Assembly: GCA_013812505.1 (NCBI GenBank) | Contig: JACCTH010000044.1 | Coordinates: 60,010-124,009, forward strand | Source: Acidimicrobiia bacterium | Lineage (GTDB): Bacteria > Actinomycetota > Acidimicrobiia > Spongiisociales > ZC4RG35 | Direction of reading: 5' to 3' | DNA: 64,000 bases | Part shown: positions 61,617-64,000 of the stretch, in pieces | Layout of the letters: each line of letters opens with the position of its first letter | How positions within the stretch are numbered: position 1 is the first letter of the stretch | Position numbers and translations under genes: made by a program | The notes under the pieces: model-generated | What the model was told of the DNA's origin: nothing | Databases searched by the model: none | The model's input: only the letters and a program-made list of their open reading frames with translations

Positions 61617-63272
61617 ATGGCGATCGGCCCCCCCGCCCGACAGCTCAGTATCGAAGACCGCGGAACTCCCCTCTACGAGGTCACGTTCTGCGTGCTCGAC
61701 CTCGAGACGACAGGCGGTTCACCCAGGGATTGTGCGATCACAGAAATCGGGGCGGTCAAGTACCGCGGCGGTGAACCGATCGGCACCTTCGCCACCTTGG
61801 TCAACCCCGAAACCGGCATCCCGCCGTTCATCACTATCCTCACCGGCATCACCCAGCAGATGGTGGTGGAGGCGCCGACCATTGCTGTGGCTTTGCCATC
61901 GTTCATCGAGTTCTGTCGGGGAACGATCATCGTCGGGCACAACATCCGCTTTGACCTTTCCTTTCTCGATGCTGCAAGTCGCCAGCTCGGGCAACCGCTG
62001 ATTGGCTCCGAGCCGGAAGCTCGACGCCAGGTTGACACCATCGGGCTCGCCCGTCGGCTCATCCGGACCGAAGTGCGCGACCTGACCCTGGCCAGCCTCG
62101 CCCGGCATTTCCGCTCGCCAACCGAGCCAATCCATCGCGCGCTAGCCGACGCCATGGCCACCGCGCATGTCTTCCATTCACTGCTCGAGCGGGCCGGAAC
62201 AATTGGCGTCACCGGCCTCGACGACCTCTTGGTCCTCCCGACCGCCCGCGGCGCCGCTCACTACGGCAAGATCCGGCTCACCGACGCCCTCCCCCGCCGG
62301 CCCGGGGTCTACCTCTTTCGCGATCGCAACGATCAAGTCATCTATGTCGGGAAGGCGGAGAACCTCCGCACCCGGGTCCGAGCGTATTTCTATGGCGACG
62401 AGCGCAGGCGCATCGCCGACCTATTGCGCCAGCTTCACCGCATCGAGCACCGGGTGTGCGCTCACGGGCTCGAAGCGGAAGTGGCCGAGCTCCGCCTCAT
62501 CCACGCCTATCTCCCCCGTTTCAACCAGCGCTCACGGCCGCCCAAAAGGACCTACTTCGTTCGCCTCACCGACGAAGCGTTTCCCCGACTGAGCGTCGCT
62601 CACAAAGTTGTCGGGAAGAGCCGGCTCTGGTTGGGGCCGTTTCGTTCCAAGCGCCACGCCGACCTGGTGGTCGAAGCGCTATGGGCGGCTACACCGATCC
62701 GGCGATGCAGCGGTCCACCCGGCAGACGGAGCGGCGACTGTGCTGCCGCCCAGATGGGCGTGGCCCTCTGTCCTTGCGCGGGTGGAATCGGCGCCGAGGC
62801 ATACACGGCGCTGATCGACGACCTCGTCGGCGCCAGCCTCCACGCGCCCGCCGTTCTCCTCGACCCCATCGCCGAGAAGATGCGGCGGCTGGCCGGAGAG
62901 CGACGCTTCGAGGAGGCAGCCCAGATGCGTGATCGCCATCGAGCCCTCGCCCGCGCGCTTGAGCGACGACGCGCCTGGGCGGCTCTAACCAATGGCGGGC
63001 AGGTGCAACTCGAGAGCGAGGACGGCGAGATCGTCCTAGTCGACAGCGGGCGGCTGGTCGAGGCCTGGAACCGGAACATGTCGGCGCCTGCGCTGGCCCT
63101 AGGAGTGGACACTCAATCCGCTGAACCACCACCAATTCCATTGTCGCTGGCCGTCGCCGAGGAAGCGCATTTGATTTGGCAATGGATGATCAGCGGGCGG
63201 ATATGGCTAGTTGCCAGCACCGGGCCGATCGGGTTGCCGATCGTGCCGATCCCGCATCTCACCGCAGCCTGA
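61617..63272 (+). CDS. DEDDh exonuclease fused to a UvrC-like GIY-YIG nuclease
   Basis: 551 residues. N-terminal DnaQ-type 3'-5' exonuclease: VLDLETTGG (D28, E30), GHNIRFDLSFLD (D113) and HRALADAMATAHVF (H173, D178), a complete DEDDh site. A UvrC/Cho-like GIY-YIG domain starts about 228: RPGVYLFRDRNDQVIYVGKA then RVRAYF. A UvrC-type Cys-containing linker and a UVR-like helix (RRFEEAAQMRDRHRALARAL) follow; the UvrC RNase H half and HhH motifs are absent. Similar fusions are known in mycobacteria. Probably a DNA repair nuclease, SOS-induced here from its promoter. Confidence 0.9.
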   Translation: MAIGPPARQLSIEDRGTPLYEVTFCVLDLETTGGSPRDCAITEIGAVKYRGGEPIGTFATLVNPETGIPPFITILTGITQQMVVEAPTIAVALPSFIEFCRGTIIVGHNIRFDLSFLDAASRQLGQPLIGSEPEARRQVDTIGLARRLIRTEVRDLTLASLARHFRSPTEPIHRALADAMATAHVFHSLLERAGTIGVTGLDDLLVLPTARGAAHYGKIRLTDALPRRPGVYLFRDRNDQVIYVGKAENLRTRVRAYFYGDERRRIADLLRQLHRIEHRVCAHGLEAEVAELRLIHAYLPRFNQRSRPPKRTYFVRLTDEAFPRLSVAHKVVGKSRLWLGPFRSKRHADLVVEALWAATPIRRCSGPPGRRSGDCAAAQMGVALCPCAGGIGAEAYTALIDDLVGASLHAPAVLLDPIAEKMRRLAGERRFEEAAQMRDRHRALARALERRRAWAALTNGGQVQLESEDGEIVLVDSGRLVEAWNRNMSAPALALGVDTQSAEPPPIPLSLAVAEEAHLIWQWMISGRIWLVASTGPIGLPIVPIPHLTAA

Positions 63273-63306
63273 CTTCTACCATCGCCGGTCGAATGCGAGG
63301 GGTCGT

Positions 63307-64000
63307 TTGAGGTTCATCGTCAGAGAAGGCACCGATCCGATCGCCCGTTCCGATGCCACCCTCCTCAAGGCCCTGGGTCTTCCCTTCGGCGGTGTTCTCA
63401 AAGTGGGGAGGACCCACGTGCTCGTCCAGAGCGGTGAGACCACCGACAGCACCGCCCTCCATCTCGGTCCGCTGGCCCGCTCCAATGCGGGGGCCACGCC
63501 CGGGCAATCGCTCGACGCCGTGCGGGCAGTGTTGGGCCAAGCCCATCTTGTCCGAGTTGCGGCCGACAAGCTTCCCGCCGACCCCGGGACCCTCATCCGC
63601 GCCTGGCAGGGCCGGCCAGTCTCGAATGGCGATCGGCTCGAGCTCGCCGCAGGGTATGCCGGGGGGTCGCCGGCTGAGGTCGCGGTGGCCGCGGTCGAAC
63701 CTGGGGGGGCGGGTCTGATCGGAGCTGCAACTCGGTTCCTCACCGCCCAAGAGCCGGCTCCGGTCGCACCGGCTCCCGATCCTCCACGACCCAAACCACA
63801 GGCGAAGCAACCAACAGCCCAACCGCCGCCTGCGGTTCTAGTCGAGGCGCCGCCCGGGCCAACCCGCAGCGACGCCCTCCTCGCCGGGCTCGACGATCAG
63901 AAAGAGCTCCTCAGCGGCTGGCTGTCTCTGCTCACTTCGAGCTCGGACCTGCCCGCCGTCTGGGGACTTCCCCGGGTGGCCGGGGTCCTGCTCGAAGGTC
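63307..64000 (+). CDS. CDC48-like AAA ATPase, N-terminal part (runs off window)
   Basis: Starts at TTG 63307 with GAGGGG four bases upstream; the frame is open to the window end (231 residues seen). Residues 1-90 resemble the CDC48 N-terminal double-psi barrel (LLKALGLPFGGVLKVGRTHV), a Pro/Ala-rich linker follows (PKPQAKQPTAQPPPAVLVEA), and then an AAA entry, LAGLDDQKELLSGWLSLLTS followed by RVAGVLLEG, immediately before the expected Walker A. Actinobacterial CDC48/VAT homologues unfold proteins for degradation. Walker A itself is outside the window. Confidence 0.75.
   Translation, partial: MRFIVREGTDPIARSDATLLKALGLPFGGVLKVGRTHVLVQSGETTDSTALHLGPLARSNAGATPGQSLDAVRAVLGQAHLVRVAADKLPADPGTLIRAWQGRPVSNGDRLELAAGYAGGSPAEVAVAAVEPGGAGLIGAATRFLTAQEPAPVAPAPDPPRPKPQAKQPTAQPPPAVLVEAPPGPTRSDALLAGLDDQKELLSGWLSLLTSSSDLPAVWGLPRVAGVLLEG

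Noticed and set aside
1..64000. tRNA, rRNA, prophage, transposase or toxin-antitoxin genes
   Set aside because: I looked through the intergenic spaces and found no convincing cloverleaf, rRNA segment, phage gene or transposase; a dedicated scan could still find a divergent one.

Overview
The window is a gene-dense, high-GC bacterial chromosome segment, almost certainly from an actinomycete-type bacterium (Actinomycetota). The best guess is an Acidimicrobiia-like lineage; the phylum is supported by gene content, while the class is inference. Markers are a DUF3040 membrane protein, a DUF222/13E12-type HNH gene, the MoxR-DUF58-transglutaminase operon, a DnaQ/UvrC-like fusion, an ArsA-FadD-SRPBCC-ROK cluster, frequent GTG/TTG starts, and many 4-nt stop/start overlaps. 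There are no tRNA or rRNA genes, no CRISPR array, no prophage and no transposase gene. Most of the window is housekeeping chromosome.

Layout. 0-4.3 kb: the end of an HNH nuclease gene, a sulfonate/nitrate-type ABC importer operon, a divergent Rrf2 regulator and two coupled unknown genes. 4.6-10 kb: MoxR, DUF58 protein and a membrane transglutaminase, then MerR and DUF3040 genes. 10-12.6 kb: dinB and a pair of membrane proteins separated by a GC-rich inverted-repeat element. 12.6-18 kb: a type II fatty acid synthesis operon transcribed leftward (threonine aldolase, fabD, fabH, fabG, acpP, fabF). 18-28.7 kb: a leftward run of an aminotransferase, LLM-fold oxidoreductase, DUF1232 protein, ROK kinase, a 59-residue protein, ArsA ATPase, acyl-CoA ligase, SRPBCC protein, M15 peptidase, metallophosphoesterase, membrane protein and ilvD. 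28.8-38.5 kb: alpha-glucan phosphorylase, queG, a Cys-pair protein, MFS exporter, NADH dehydrogenase, a secreted alpha/beta hydrolase and an ABC exporter. 38.5-43.4 kb: ilvB-ilvN-ilvC-leuA behind what looks like a classical attenuation leader. 43.5-50 kb: a lipoprotein, two CBS-domain membrane proteins (the first probably starting at ATT), kup and leuB. 49.8-59 kb: a frameshifted TolB-like secreted protein, tricorn-type protease, hydrolase, CBS protein, a lone pntA, nitroreductase and a SpoU methyltransferase. 59-64 kb: a metallothionein, a decayed DUF222-HNH gene carrying a second copy of the GC-rich element, a methyltransferase, a DnaQ-GIY-YIG fusion gene with a LexA-type SOS promoter, and the start of a CDC48-like AAA ATPase.

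Genes acting together: ilvB, ilvN, ilvC, ilvD, leuA and leuB cover most of branched-chain amino acid synthesis in three loci. The fab operon supplies one full elongation module, lacking the dehydratase and enoyl reductase.

The non-coding layer is the least ordinary part. Three dispersed repeat families are visible: a palindrome with TTCyTGCGTAA ends that abuts stop codons (three copies), a 180-200 bp GC-rich element with hairpin ends (two copies in opposite orientation, one inside a gene), and AGAC/GTCTGA repeats at gene ends. To these are added the ilv attenuator and the SOS promoter. No wholly new multi-gene system could be established from sequence alone.
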